The notes beneath the pieces are model-generated. The model saw nothing but the letters and a program-made list of their open reading frames with translations. It was not told where the DNA came from and did no database searches. The translations under genes were made by a program, and so were the position numbers. Positions 45,503 through 55,248 of a stretch of 64,000 nucleotides of DNA are shown here, one piece after another. The stretch's first letter is position 1; each line of letters begins with the position of its first letter. Location of the stretch: contig NZ_JACVMN010000001.1 of the NCBI RefSeq assembly GCF_014698935.1, positions 1,364,001 through 1,428,000 of the forward strand, given 5' to 3'. The stretch is from Flagellimonas sp. S3867 (GTDB taxonomy: Bacteria > Bacteroidota > Bacteroidia > Flavobacteriales > Flavobacteriaceae).

Positions 45503-46687
45503 ATGAACATGATATCAACATACATTCGAATCGGCACTTCAATCCTAATACTTGCATTGTTGGTTTTATCCTGTAATGAAAAAAGAAAAAACAATAGTAC
45601 GAAAGATGAAACCATTGTCACCACGGAATCAAGACCAACCGGCAAATGGAGTGTTGAACGTGCCAATGCATGGTATAATCAACTCGATTGGCTTGTAGGT
45701 TGCAATTTTGTACCTTCCAACGCCATAAATCAGTTGGAAATGTGGCAAAAAGACACCTTCTCCCCGGAACTGATAGATAAAGAGTTGGAGTGGGCCGAGA
45801 ATTTGGGTTTTAATACGCTACGTGTATTTCTGCATTATCTCCCATGGAAAGAGGACAAAGTTGGCTTTTACAATAGAGTTGATGACTTTTTGGATATATG
45901 CGAAAAGCATAACATACGGGTCATGCTCATTTTTTTTGATGATGTATGGCATCCCTACCCCGAGTCAGGCCTACAACCTGAGCCAACAAAGGGTGTTCAC
46001 AATTCTGGGTGGGTGCAAAGTCCCGGTATTACAATATTAAAGGACCTGGCCCCACACGAGGCCAGTTTAAAAAACTATGTACAAGAAACCATAGAGCGTT
46101 ATGCCGAGGATTCCCGCGTTCTTATTTGGGATTTGTACAACGAACCTGCGAACCCAAATCAAGCAAGTTATGGTGAAATTGAACTTGAGGCCAAAATGGA
46201 CTATTCGTTGGTTCTCCTCAGAAAAGTTTTTGAATGGGCACGAGAAATCAATCCTAGTCAACCTATTTGCTCGGATGTTTGGAGAGCTGGAAATTTGGAC
46301 TTGACAAAATTGGATGCCATCGACGAATTTTGCTATGAGAACTCCGACGTGATCAATTTCCATTCATATTACGGACCTGAAAACACTGAAAAAATAGTAG
46401 AAATGCTCTCTGCATCTGGTCGTCCACTGCTATGTACTGAATATATGGCGCGTACCGCAGGGTCTACTTTCGAAACCATCCTTCCTATTTTCAAAAAACA
46501 TAAGGTTGCAGCCTATAACTGGGGGTTGGTCAATGGTAAAAGCAATACTATTTATCCGTGGAGTAGTTGGGAACATCCTTTTGCCAATGAACCAGAAATC
46601 TGGTTCCATGATATCTTTAGAGAAGATGGTGAGCCTTTTTCCAAGGCTGAGGCGCAATTTATAAAGTCGATTATCCGTCAAAAGTAA
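45503..46687 (+). CDS. GH5-like (clan GH-A) glycosidase, lipoprotein
   Basis: This 394-residue lipoprotein (Cys24 in VLSCNE) has a clan GH-A barrel. The start of the barrel is WLVGCNFVPSNAINQLEMWQ; the acid/base is Glu214 in WDLYNEPANP and the nucleophile is Glu313 in LLCTEYMAR. Such proteins are usually labelled cellulase or 1,4-beta-xylanase, but these names are not a guide to substrate here. It should be a retaining beta-glycosidase at the cell surface. It ends the first part of the glycosidase series, and a 262-base gap with a likely second promoter follows. Confidence 0.88.
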   Translation: MNMISTYIRIGTSILILALLVLSCNEKRKNNSTKDETIVTTESRPTGKWSVERANAWYNQLDWLVGCNFVPSNAINQLEMWQKDTFSPELIDKELEWAENLGFNTLRVFLHYLPWKEDKVGFYNRVDDFLDICEKHNIRVMLIFFDDVWHPYPESGLQPEPTKGVHNSGWVQSPGITILKDLAPHEASLKNYVQETIERYAEDSRVLIWDLYNEPANPNQASYGEIELEAKMDYSLVLLRKVFEWAREINPSQPICSDVWRAGNLDLTKLDAIDEFCYENSDVINFHSYYGPENTEKIVEMLSASGRPLLCTEYMARTAGSTFETILPIFKKHKVAAYNWGLVNGKSNTIYPWSSWEHPFANEPEIWFHDIFREDGEPFSKAEAQFIKSIIRQK

Positions 46688-46814
46688 AACGGAAAGCGAG
46701 CGAAATTGCAACAAATTTGTCATTTAAAAAGTGTTGTTATTTTTGATTGATTTTCGTTTTAAGGCACAAAAACTTGTTTCTGATTTCCAATTTTCAGCGA
46801 TTGATTCATTTTAC

Positions 46815-46830
46815 AGCAAAAAAAGTATCA
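46815..46830 (+). repeat. 16-mer shared upstream of two PUL transcripts (copy 2)
   Basis: AGCAAAAAAAGTATCA is identical to 39262-39277 and lies 120 bases before the fucose transporter. Its last bases begin a 10-bp palindrome, ATCAATTGAT (46827-46836). A promoter-like TAGATTTG (TAnnTTTG) lies at 46873-46880. Confidence 0.45.
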
Positions 46831-46949
46831 ATTGATGTCATTATAGTAATGGTGATATCCAGCGATAACCAATAGATTTGTTTAATGTGCATATTCCATA
46901 ACATCCTATAAATTGGAAAAGGCAACAGGAACTAAATTAAAATACCAAT

Positions 46950-48281
46950 ATGGAAAGTGACAATGCTACAGTTGTACAACGAAAAATACTTCTTCCTTTT
47001 ATTCTAATAACATCTCTTTTTGCATTATGGGGTTTTGCCAATGATATCACCAATCCAATGGTATCTGCCTTTAAAAAAATCCTAGAATTGAACAATACAC
47101 AGGCTTCATGGGTGCAGGCGGCATTCTATGGGGGCTATTTTACCATGGCGCTACCCGCAGCTTATATTGTAAAAAGATTTTCATACAAGACGGGCATTTT
47201 GGTAGGGTTGGCATTATACGCAGGCGGAGCTTTGCTATTTTATCCTGCGGCGGCCAAAGAAAACTACTTTTTCTTTCTTATGGCATTGTACATTTTAACT
47301 TTTGGATTAGCATTTCTGGAAACTACGGCCAACCCTTTCATAATGTCAATGGGATCAGAAGAAACCGCAACAAGGCGATTGAATCTGGCCCAAGCGTTTA
47401 ATCCCATTGGTGCTTTATCGGGACTTTTTGTTGCCCAGACCTTTATTCTTGGCGCATTGCAATCCGATGATGTAGATGCCAACGGCAATGGCATCTATGA
47501 AACGCTGTCCGAATCTGCCAAGGCTGTAGTAAAAACTTCTGACCTGGCCGTAATCCGAGATCCATATGTAGGGTTAGGACTTTTTGTTCTGTTGATGGGG
47601 GTTATCATCGCTTTGGTCAAAATGCCGGAAACGAAAAAATCGAACAATTCTGTCGATATGTGGGCTTCCATTAAAAGAATTTTCAAAAGGGCACATTTCA
47701 CTGGTGGAGTTATCGCTCAAACCTTTTATGTAGGTGCACAAATTATGTGTTGGACCTACATTTATCAATATGCAGAAAATATAGGTATAAACAATCGAGA
47801 TGCTGTAAATTATGCTTATGCCGCACTAGGTATTTTCCTTTTGGCTAGGTTCATTTTTACTTACCTATTGAAGTTTATCAATTCAGGAAAACTAATGCTT
47901 ATATTATCTTCAATGGCCATCGTATTTTGCTTGGGCACGATTTTCTTACAGGGAATGCCCGGATTATACAGTTTGGTCATGGTTTCATTTTGCATGTCAC
48001 TCATGTTCCCCACTATTTATGGAATAGCGCTAAATGGTCTTGGTGATGATGCCAAAACAGGTTCGGCATTCTTAATAATGGCCATTGTTGGTGGCGCCTT
48101 TATGCCAATATTACAAGGTATGATCTTGGATATTGGTGGATCAGGCTATAACGATGTAAGGATTTTGGGCACACCAGAGGTGAACTTCTCTTTTGTACTG
48201 CCCATGTCATGCTTTGTGGTTACATTGCTTTATGGCTATAACACCTTAAAAAGGTCAAAAAAAATTGAGCTCAACGCCTAA
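46950..48281 (+). CDS. fucP: L-fucose:H+ symporter FucP
   Basis: This 443-residue major facilitator superfamily transporter is of the FucP type. Twelve membrane helices fit the length. The acidic residues central to FucP proton coupling are present: Asp32 in GFANDITNP and Glu124 in FLETTANPF, with the conserved RLNLAQAFNPIGALSG segment after. It should bring L-fucose (or a close relative) across the inner membrane, in line with the two fucosidase genes that follow. It is preceded by 262 bases with a shared 16-mer and a possible promoter. Confidence 0.93.
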   Translation: MESDNATVVQRKILLPFILITSLFALWGFANDITNPMVSAFKKILELNNTQASWVQAAFYGGYFTMALPAAYIVKRFSYKTGILVGLALYAGGALLFYPAAAKENYFFFLMALYILTFGLAFLETTANPFIMSMGSEETATRRLNLAQAFNPIGALSGLFVAQTFILGALQSDDVDANGNGIYETLSESAKAVVKTSDLAVIRDPYVGLGLFVLLMGVIIALVKMPETKKSNNSVDMWASIKRIFKRAHFTGGVIAQTFYVGAQIMCWTYIYQYAENIGINNRDAVNYAYAALGIFLLARFIFTYLLKFINSGKLMLILSSMAIVFCLGTIFLQGMPGLYSLVMVSFCMSLMFPTIYGIALNGLGDDAKTGSAFLIMAIVGGAFMPILQGMILDIGGSGYNDVRILGTPEVNFSFVLPMSCFVVTLLYGYNTLKRSKKIELNA

Positions 48282-48360
48282 GAGGTGAACATTTAAAAAG
48301 ATTACATCCCTAATTTCAATCATTCAACTGTTCTGTAACAGCGAATATTTGGCTATATCC

Positions 48361-49194
48361 ATGAAAGTTTACAAAACCAAGAACGGCATTATAATAGAAA
48401 AAAAAGGACGCTATTATAAAACAAAAACCCAAGACTGGAATGCATTGATGAATCGCACTAATCTTCATAGTGCGCTATCTTCAGAAGTTAAGGGTCAAGA
48501 ACCAATTGCCTTTGATGCCTCAACCATTGTTGCGCCTATCGCTGATCAAGAAATATGGGCTTCCGGGGTCACGTATATGAGAAGCCGTGAAGCCAGAATG
48601 GAAGAATCCAAAAAGGCCGGAGGTGACACTTTTTATGACAAAGTTTACGATGCAGAAAGACCAGAACTTTTTTTTAAAGCAATGGCAAATCGTACAGTGG
48701 GAACCCACGACTTGGTCAATATCAGAAAAGATTCCAAATGGGATGTTCCCGAACCGGAACTGACACTTTGGATCAGTTCAGAAGGAACCATTGAAGGGTA
48801 TACCATAGGGAACGATATGAGCTCTCGCAGCATAGAAGGAGAAAATCCCTTGTACCTTCCTCAAGCTAAAACATATGAGCGCTGTGCTGGGTTGGGCCCA
48901 TGTGTGTTTGTTCCAGAACGTCCAATTGACCAAAGCACTAGTATTACATTGGAAATTCGAAGGGGAAATGATCAGATGTTTTATGGGAAAGTCCCCATCA
49001 GTAATATGAAAAGAAACCATAAAGAATTGGTAGGGTTTCTTTTTAGGGAATGTAATTTTCCAAATGGATGTTACCTGATGACCGGAACGGGTCTGGTTCC
49101 TCCGGACGATTTCACCCTTCAACCCAATGATGAAATAAAAATTACAATAGACCATATCGGAACCTTGGTAAACCATGTTGCCTACAAAAACTAA
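48361..49194 (+). CDS. Fumarylacetoacetate hydrolase-family enzyme (deoxy-sugar acid hydrolase candidate)
   Basis: This cytoplasmic FAH-family hydrolase has about 277 residues. The metal-binding E-x-E appears as PEPEL (Glu131, Glu133) and a later Asp152 in [23 protein letters not shown], the standard core. Family members cleave diketo-deoxy sugar acids, including 2,4-diketo-3-deoxy-L-fuconate in the non-phosphorylating fucose pathway (family knowledge); here it follows the fucose transporter, which fits that step. The other enzymes of the path are not in the window. The ATG at 48361 was preferred over an in-frame TTG at 48349. Confidence 0.87.
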   Translation: MKVYKTKNGIIIEKKGRYYKTKTQDWNALMNRTNLHSALSSEVKGQEPIAFDASTIVAPIADQEIWASGVTYMRSREARMEESKKAGGDTFYDKVYDAERPELFFKAMANRTVGTHDLVNIRKDSKWDVPEPELTLWISSEGTIEGYTIGNDMSSRSIEGENPLYLPQAKTYERCAGLGPCVFVPERPIDQSTSITLEIRRGNDQMFYGKVPISNMKRNHKELVGFLFRECNFPNGCYLMTGTGLVPPDDFTLQPNDEIKITIDHIGTLVNHVAYKN

Positions 49195-49198
49195 CATT

Positions 49199-50680
49199 AT
49201 GAAGAATATACTGAACATTAAAAGGATATTGATTGCGATTGCATTGATGGTTGGAGGAAATCTTGCTAATGCCCAACAATATGAAGCTAATTGGGAATCT
49301 TTGGACAAGCGACCCGTAGCCGATTGGTTTGAAAATGCCAAATTCGGAATTTTTATTCATTGGGGACCCTATTCAGTTCCAGCTTGGTCTCCGAAGGGAA
49401 CCTATTCCGAATGGTACCAATATTGGATGCAGAGCAAAGCACTTTTTGGCAATGGGGATTTTAAAGGTGACGAGGTATATCAATTCCATAAGAAAACCTA
49501 TGGTGACCATTTCGATTATTACGAGTTTGCCGATAAATTCACTGCGGACCTTTATAATCCGGAAGAATGGGCGCAACTTTTTGAAGAATCAGGCGCAAAA
49601 TATGTCGTGCTTACATCTAAGCACCATGATGGGTTTACCCTTTGGCCCAATGAACAGGCCAATGACAGGGGATTTGCATGGAATAGTATGGAAACCGGTG
49701 CCCAACGTGATTTGGCCGGGGAACTTTCAAATGCGGTAAAAAAGACCAGCGTAAAAATGGGCTTCTATTACTCACTTTACGAATGGTACCATCCGTGGTG
49801 GCAAAATGACAAGGAACGTTTTGTCAAAGAACATTTCCATCCACAGTTCAAAGATCTTGTGGAAAAATACCAACCCGATTTGCTTTGGGGAGATGGAGAA
49901 TGGGACATGGAATATGAAAAATGGAAAACCCCTGAGCTTATGGCATGGTTGTTTAACGAATCCAGTGTCAAGGACAAGGTGGTTATCAATGATCGCTGGG
50001 GAAAAGGCATCCGTCAAAAACATGGGGGGTATTATACTACGGAATATGAAGCTGGAAAAACCTTTGACAAACCATGGGAAGAATGTCGTGGCATGGGCTT
50101 TTCATTTGGCTATAATCAAAATGAAGATGCCTCCGATTACAACAGTACCAGAACACTATTGTTGATGCTTATCGATATTGTGAGCAACGGTGGAAACCTA
50201 CTATTGGATATTGGGCCAGATGGAAGGGGCAGCATCCCTCCTATCATGCAACAACGATTATTGGAAATGGGTGCCTGGCTCAAGGTCAATGGAGAGGCCA
50301 TCTACGGTACCCGTAAATGGAAAAATCCGATACAATGGTCTGCCGGGGATAGAAAATTGGACAAAAACACCCATTATCTGGGAGGTGACTACATCTTAAA
50401 ACAAACCGTAGATCCCCAACCAGGAAAAGCGGTTAAAGAGATATTTTTTACCAGCAAGGGCAAAAACCTCTATGCCATCACTCCTAAGTTCCCAACAAAT
50501 CAACTTGTCATTAAAGGTGTAAAGCCTTCGAATAAGACCCAAATTGAGCTTTTGGGGCATGAAGGACAGTTATTTTATGAATATAAGGACGGCAATATCG
50601 TGGTTCAAGTTCCGAATTTGACTTATGATGAATTGCCATGTCAACATGCTTGGAGTTTCAAAATTTCAGAAGTTAAGTAG
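49199..50680 (+). CDS. GH29 alpha-L-fucosidase
   Basis: This secreted alpha-L-fucosidase has about 493 residues and a signal peptide ending at NLANAQ (about 26). The barrel begins WFENAKFGIFIHWGPYSVPAW, a hallmark of GH29, and continues YVVLTSKHHDGFTLWP. The nucleophile is Asp232 in LLWGDGEWD. A C-terminal beta domain follows GNLLLDIGPDGRG. It removes alpha-linked L-fucose from glycan side chains, in the periplasm or outside. The ATG at 49199 lies 4 bases after the FAH gene stop; the longer frame from 49175 would overlap it and spoil the signal peptide. Confidence 0.95.
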   Translation: MKNILNIKRILIAIALMVGGNLANAQQYEANWESLDKRPVADWFENAKFGIFIHWGPYSVPAWSPKGTYSEWYQYWMQSKALFGNGDFKGDEVYQFHKKTYGDHFDYYEFADKFTADLYNPEEWAQLFEESGAKYVVLTSKHHDGFTLWPNEQANDRGFAWNSMETGAQRDLAGELSNAVKKTSVKMGFYYSLYEWYHPWWQNDKERFVKEHFHPQFKDLVEKYQPDLLWGDGEWDMEYEKWKTPELMAWLFNESSVKDKVVINDRWGKGIRQKHGGYYTTEYEAGKTFDKPWEECRGMGFSFGYNQNEDASDYNSTRTLLLMLIDIVSNGGNLLLDIGPDGRGSIPPIMQQRLLEMGAWLKVNGEAIYGTRKWKNPIQWSAGDRKLDKNTHYLGGDYILKQTVDPQPGKAVKEIFFTSKGKNLYAITPKFPTNQLVIKGVKPSNKTQIELLGHEGQLFYEYKDGNIVVQVPNLTYDELPCQHAWSFKISEVK

Positions 50681-50758
50681 CTTTGTCTTATTAATCTAAA
50701 TATGCAAATGAGATACTTCAAACTTTCCTGTAGCAAAAACGTTTACTTCATTTTCCAA

Positions 50759-51835
50759 ATGATTGTGAAACTGCGACACCTACTACTTGTTTTGTTCCTT
50801 TTACTAGGATTCCATAATATAATAGCCCAAAATGAAAACATGCCCAATAAAATCATTTTGGTTATTGGTGATGGTATGGGACTGACCCAGATATCGTCCT
50901 TATATGAACTTGGAAGCCTGGAACACTCCAATTTTGAGCGTTTTAAACACATTGGATTGTTAAAAAATAACGCCTCCAGTCACCGAATCACAGACTCAGC
51001 AGCTGGCGCAACGGCTTATGCCTGTGGGGTAAAAACCTACAATGGTGCTATAGGAATGGACAGTGATTCATTATCCGTTAAAAATATTGTTGAGATTTTA
51101 CCTGATCAAAATTGGAATACAGGTTTAGTGGCAACAAGTTCCATCACACATGCAACACCTGCATCCTTTTTCTCGCATGTAAAACTACGAGCCGAACAAG
51201 ATGCCATTGCCAGTTCCATGCACGCATCTAATATCGATTTCTTTGCCGGAGGAGGGAAACGTTTTTTTGAACAACGACCTGATGGTTTAAATTATAGCGA
51301 TAGTTTACGTTTGAATGGCTTTGATGTTTTCTACAGTTTGGACAAAACTCTGGCAAAAAGCACTAAAAAACTCGGATTCCTTGTAGCCAATGAGGGCCTT
51401 CCTAAAATGATGGAAAATCAAGGAGACTTTTTAACCGATGCGACCCAACTGGCCCTGGAATATCTGCAAAAAGATGAAAAGAAGTTTTTTTTGATGGTAG
51501 AAGGCTCCCAAATTGATTGGGGAGGTCATGAAAATGATGCCAACTATATTATCACGGAAATGTTGGATTTTGACCAAGCCCTTGGAGTAATTCTAGATTA
51601 TGCTGAAAAAGATGGCAATACTTTAGTATTGGTTACTGCTGATCATGAAACGGGTGGATTTGCTCTTTCTTCCAATAAAAACAATTATAACGATGTTACA
51701 GGTACTTTCTCAACAGGTGGCCATACAGCAACCATGATACCCATATTTGCTTTCGGTCCTGGCAGTAACAGGTTTACAGGTATTTATGAAAATTACAATG
51801 TGTTTCATAAAATCATGCACATCCTTAACCCATAA
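50759..51835 (+). CDS. Secreted alkaline phosphatase (PhoA superfamily)
   Basis: This alkaline phosphatase has about 358 residues. The nucleophile is Ser80 in TDSAAGATAYACG; metal ligands are Asp38 in IGDGMG, the EGSQIDWGGH segment, TADHETGG and the final GGHT. The ATG at 50759 gives a clean signal peptide (MIVKLRHLLLVLFLLLGFH... IIAQ); the frame extends back to 50702. It lies between the GH29 and GH95 fucosidase genes in tight spacing (6 bases before GH95), so it is part of the locus. It may free phosphate from a decorated glycan or serve as a general phosphatase; the substrate is unknown. Confidence 0.9.
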   Translation: MIVKLRHLLLVLFLLLGFHNIIAQNENMPNKIILVIGDGMGLTQISSLYELGSLEHSNFERFKHIGLLKNNASSHRITDSAAGATAYACGVKTYNGAIGMDSDSLSVKNIVEILPDQNWNTGLVATSSITHATPASFFSHVKLRAEQDAIASSMHASNIDFFAGGGKRFFEQRPDGLNYSDSLRLNGFDVFYSLDKTLAKSTKKLGFLVANEGLPKMMENQGDFLTDATQLALEYLQKDEKKFFLMVEGSQIDWGGHENDANYIITEMLDFDQALGVILDYAEKDGNTLVLVTADHETGGFALSSNKNNYNDVTGTFSTGGHTATMIPIFAFGPGSNRFTGIYENYNVFHKIMHILNP

Positions 51836-51841
51836 GTTCCT

Positions 51842-54208
51842 ATGAGATATTCATTTCTATCAAAAATAGATCGCTGGCCATCATACTTCCTAAAACCACT
51901 GCTGTATTTCATTGTCATTGTGATGGGAGCGCCCCAAATGAGTGCTCAAACATCCGAAAGTCTTAAACTATGGTACAAGCGCCCAGCATCCAATTGGAAT
52001 GAAGCTTTACCGGTTGGTAATGGTAGTATTGGTGCAATGGTTTTTGGCGGAATACAGAAGGAACGCCTACAAATCAATGAAGAATCCATTTGGTCCAAGG
52101 ATGGAGCCTATACAGACCGTCCAAACGCTCACAAATATATTGGGGAGATAAGAAAATTACTTTTTGAAGGTAGATACTCAGAAGCCGAAAAACTATATGG
52201 TAAGCAAGTACTTTCTCCCAGATTACCCTCCAACACCAACACCTATCAAACGCTGGGAGACATTACACTCACTTTTGATGGAATTGAAGATGTTACCGAA
52301 TACTACAGAGATCTAGATCTTAACAATGCAACAAGCACCACAAGATTCAATAGCAAAGGTGTGGCCTACAACAGAACGGTATTTGCCTCCGCTGTGGATA
52401 AAGCCCTCATATTGAAGGCTACCGCCAGTGAACTGGGAAAAATTAATTGTACCATCAGATTGGCTAGGCCTGGAGATGGAGAAAAAATTACAGTTCAAGA
52501 CAACATGCTGATTATGACCCAACAATTGAGCAATGGAAAAGGGGTTAAATATGAAGCAAGACTGCAAGTGATTACAAAATCGGGTTCAACAAAAGTCATC
52601 GATAATCAATTCATTGTCAAAAATGCAGACGAACTCGAACTGCGTTTAGTGGCAGGTACAGATTTTCGAAAAAATAATCCTGAAGTGCTATGCGATAGCT
52701 ATCAAAAAAAATTAAACGTTCTCAGTTATAACAAAATTTTAGCCAACCATATAGCTGAATATCAAGGATATTTTAATCGAGTAAAATTGGAAATCCCTCC
52801 TTCCGCGGCTGCAGGCTTTGCCACTGATGAAAGGGTTAATGCCCAAAAAAGAGGGGTAAACGACCCATCATTGGCAGCATTGTATTTTCAGTTTGGCAGA
52901 TATTTGCTCATTAGCAGTTCCAAACCGGGAGGTTTACCAGCAAACCTGCAAGGTATTTGGGCAGATGGACTCACACCGCCTTGGAATTCTGATTATCATA
53001 TCAACATTAATATCCAGATGAATTACTGGCCCTCAGAGACCACCAACCTCTCCGAGCTTCACCTACCATTTCTGGAATTTATTGCCGGTTTACGGGAAAA
53101 TGGGCGAAAAACCGCCAAAAATATCTATGGAATAAATGGATTTGTAGCCCATCATACCACTGATGCTTGGAGGTTTACTTCACCAATTGGAAAAACAGAA
53201 TATGGAGCTTGGCCCATGGGTGCTGCTTGGAGTTCTACCCATTTTTGGGAACATTACCTGTTCACTGAGGACAAAGAATTTTTACAGAATTTAGGGTATC
53301 CAGTAATGAAAGAGGCTGCTGAATTTTTGTCCAATTTTTTGATTAAAGACCCCAAAACAGGAATGCTGGTCACAGGCCCTTCCATGTCTCCCGAGAACAA
53401 ATTCATAACCCCGGACGGGGGTGATGCCGCCTTGGTCATGGGGCCTGCAATGGACCTTCAAATTGTACGGCATCTTTTCAACGGGACCATATCCGCTTCG
53501 AAGGTACTTGGGGTTGATAAAAAATTCCGAAAAAAACTCGAGCAACAGCTTACTAATTTAACACCCTCCAAAATTGGTAAAGATGGTAGAATTTTGGAAT
53601 GGTCAGATGAAAGTTTAAAAGAAGTTTGGCCGGGCCACAGGCATATTTCGCATCTCTATGGACTACACCCTTCTAATGAGTTTAACTGGAACGATAGTCC
53701 CCAATATATGGAAGCGGCCAAAAAAGTGATACAAGCCCGTTTAAGGGAAGGAGGCGGACATACCGGTTGGAGTAAAGGTTGGATCATGAATTTCTATGCC
53801 CGCTTATTGAATGGAGACCAGGTCTGGGAAAATTTGGTTGATCTATGGGCGCACAAAACATATCCCAACTTGTTCGATGACCACCCTCCCTTTCAAATTG
53901 ATGGAAATTTTGGTGCCACTGCGGCGCTGGCCGAAATTTTGGTGCAATCCCATGCAGGTGAGATAAATCTATTGCCAGCCCTTCCCAAAATTTTACCCAA
54001 TGGAGAGGTTTCAGGACTTATGGCAAGAGGTGGTTTTGAGGTGGATATTGAATGGCAAGATGGGAAAATGAAAACGTCTACTATTCATTCAAAACTAGGC
54101 AACAAATTAAAAGTTCGAAATGATGGTATTATAAAAGACTTTGATTTGGAAAAAGGAAAATCGATACTGCTTAATGATAAATTAGAGGTAATTCGGACCT
54201 TCCAATAG
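51842..54208 (+). CDS. GH95 alpha-L-fucosidase
   Basis: This 788-residue GH95 enzyme has a signal segment ending near SAQT. The N-terminal beta domain begins LWYKRPASNWNEALPVGNGSIGAMVFGG, the family hallmark. In the (alpha/alpha)6 barrel, NINIQMNYWPSETTNL carries the active-site Asn pair and RILEWSDESLKEVWPGHRHISHLYGL contains Glu586, matching the general acid of the characterised 1,2-alpha-L-fucosidase. The C-terminal DGNFGATAALAEIL carries the later conserved Asp. It is an inverting enzyme acting mainly on alpha-1,2-fucose, with some members acting on galactose. It is last in the PUL series. Confidence 0.94.
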   Translation: MRYSFLSKIDRWPSYFLKPLLYFIVIVMGAPQMSAQTSESLKLWYKRPASNWNEALPVGNGSIGAMVFGGIQKERLQINEESIWSKDGAYTDRPNAHKYIGEIRKLLFEGRYSEAEKLYGKQVLSPRLPSNTNTYQTLGDITLTFDGIEDVTEYYRDLDLNNATSTTRFNSKGVAYNRTVFASAVDKALILKATASELGKINCTIRLARPGDGEKITVQDNMLIMTQQLSNGKGVKYEARLQVITKSGSTKVIDNQFIVKNADELELRLVAGTDFRKNNPEVLCDSYQKKLNVLSYNKILANHIAEYQGYFNRVKLEIPPSAAAGFATDERVNAQKRGVNDPSLAALYFQFGRYLLISSSKPGGLPANLQGIWADGLTPPWNSDYHININIQMNYWPSETTNLSELHLPFLEFIAGLRENGRKTAKNIYGINGFVAHHTTDAWRFTSPIGKTEYGAWPMGAAWSSTHFWEHYLFTEDKEFLQNLGYPVMKEAAEFLSNFLIKDPKTGMLVTGPSMSPENKFITPDGGDAALVMGPAMDLQIVRHLFNGTISASKVLGVDKKFRKKLEQQLTNLTPSKIGKDGRILEWSDESLKEVWPGHRHISHLYGLHPSNEFNWNDSPQYMEAAKKVIQARLREGGGHTGWSKGWIMNFYARLLNGDQVWENLVDLWAHKTYPNLFDDHPPFQIDGNFGATAALAEILVQSHAGEINLLPALPKILPNGEVSGLMARGGFEVDIEWQDGKMKTSTIHSKLGNKLKVRNDGIIKDFDLEKGKSILLNDKLEVIRTFQ

Positions 54209-54227
54209 CAAAACATATTGCCCACAA

Positions 54228-54851
54228 TCATTCTAAATCGGTGAGCGTTTTTCTTTTTAAAGAATCAATGATTATTCGCGTTTCTTCAAGTTCTGCTGCG
54301 AGTCTTTTATTCTCCTGAATGTATTGTGAACGTACTTGTTCCAATTTTCTCTCGAATTCATCCGCAGGCACATATTCAGGTTTTAGCAAACCGTTGTAAA
54401 TCAAACTTAATAGCGTAAAAACGAAGCTTATGCCAATGGCGGAAATCAAAATTATTAAAAGCGTCTTCTCTTTTTTATGTTTTGGGGAAGTTCTTTTAAG
54501 CAGCTGGGTTTCCTCCTTGGACATTTGGGGGTGAGGAGCCAACTGACCTAAAAAAGCATCCCATTTTTCCTCCTCTTTTATATGCATATCCTTAAAGCCT
54601 CCGGCCTTTAGGAATTGTTCAGTTTTGGGGGTTGAGGCTATCATAAAGATCTCGACCCCGTTACCTCCCATAATATCTAACAAGGTAGGGTCGAATTCTT
54701 GAATTTCCCTTATCAGTTTTCCAACAAAATCGAGGCTGTAATTCGGACTTAGAAACTCCTCATACAGGGTTTTAATCTCAAAATAGTCACTTCGTTCCAA
54801 AGCGTATTTCAAAAAACGGTCTTTTATTTCAGCTTTAAAAAAATCGCCCAT
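54228..54851 (-). CDS. Hypothetical membrane protein with coiled coil
   Basis: This is a 207-residue protein. Residues about 1-125 are soluble and helical, then a basic stretch (SPKHKKEK) leads to one membrane helix (TLLIILISAIGISFVFTLLSLIY), followed by a coiled coil (EFERKLEQVRSQYIQENKRLAAELEETRIIIDSL). No family is recognised. It lies downstream of clpS on the same strand and converges with the GH95 gene, 19 bases away. Confidence 0.75.
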   Translation of the reverse strand: MGDFFKAEIKDRFLKYALERSDYFEIKTLYEEFLSPNYSLDFVGKLIREIQEFDPTLLDIMGGNGVEIFMIASTPKTEQFLKAGGFKDMHIKEEEKWDAFLGQLAPHPQMSKEETQLLKRTSPKHKKEKTLLIILISAIGISFVFTLLSLIYNGLLKPEYVPADEFERKLEQVRSQYIQENKRLAAELEETRIIIDSLKRKTLTDLE

Positions 54852-54952
54852 TTCCCGGCAAGAAAGTTAAAAGTTTGGTTTAGTGGTACTTTCGGACAAA
54901 GTTAATTCAAAATGAGGTGTGCTTTCTTAACTGCACATCAAGAATTAATGGG

Positions 54953-55228
54953 TTATATAATCTCAGCGCTGAGCCCCGCTTCCAAAAGTTTGGAGCATCT
55001 GGGTTTAAGGTCCGTGTACTCCCCTGTCTTTACGGTACACTTACCATTGTGATGCACAATCAAAGAGCATTGTTCTGCCTGTTCTGGAGTATGCTCGCAT
55101 ACTTTGATCAATGTTTCAATAACATGATCAAATGTGTTTACGTCGTCGTTGAAAAGAACAATTTCATTCTGCTTTACAACCTTTTCTTCTAAAAGTAACT
55201 CTTCCGATACTTTCTCTTGAGTGCCCAT
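54953..55228 (-). CDS. clpS: ClpS adaptor of the Clp protease
   Basis: This 91-residue ClpS delivers N-degron substrates to ClpAP/ClpCP. The core shows VLFNDDVNTFDHVIETLIKVC and HTPEQAEQCSLIVHHNGKCTVKTG, with the binding-pocket Asn-Asp-Asp and the conserved His-His pair. The ATG at 55228 was chosen (MGTQEKVSEE); the frame extends six codons to an ATG at 55246 with no support. It is 20 bases downstream of prmA, a pairing common in Flavobacteriaceae. Confidence 0.92.
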   Translation of the reverse strand: MGTQEKVSEELLLEEKVVKQNEIVLFNDDVNTFDHVIETLIKVCEHTPEQAEQCSLIVHHNGKCTVKTGEYTDLKPRCSKLLEAGLSAEII

Positions 55229-55248
55229 GATTGTTGAATTAATCAATT

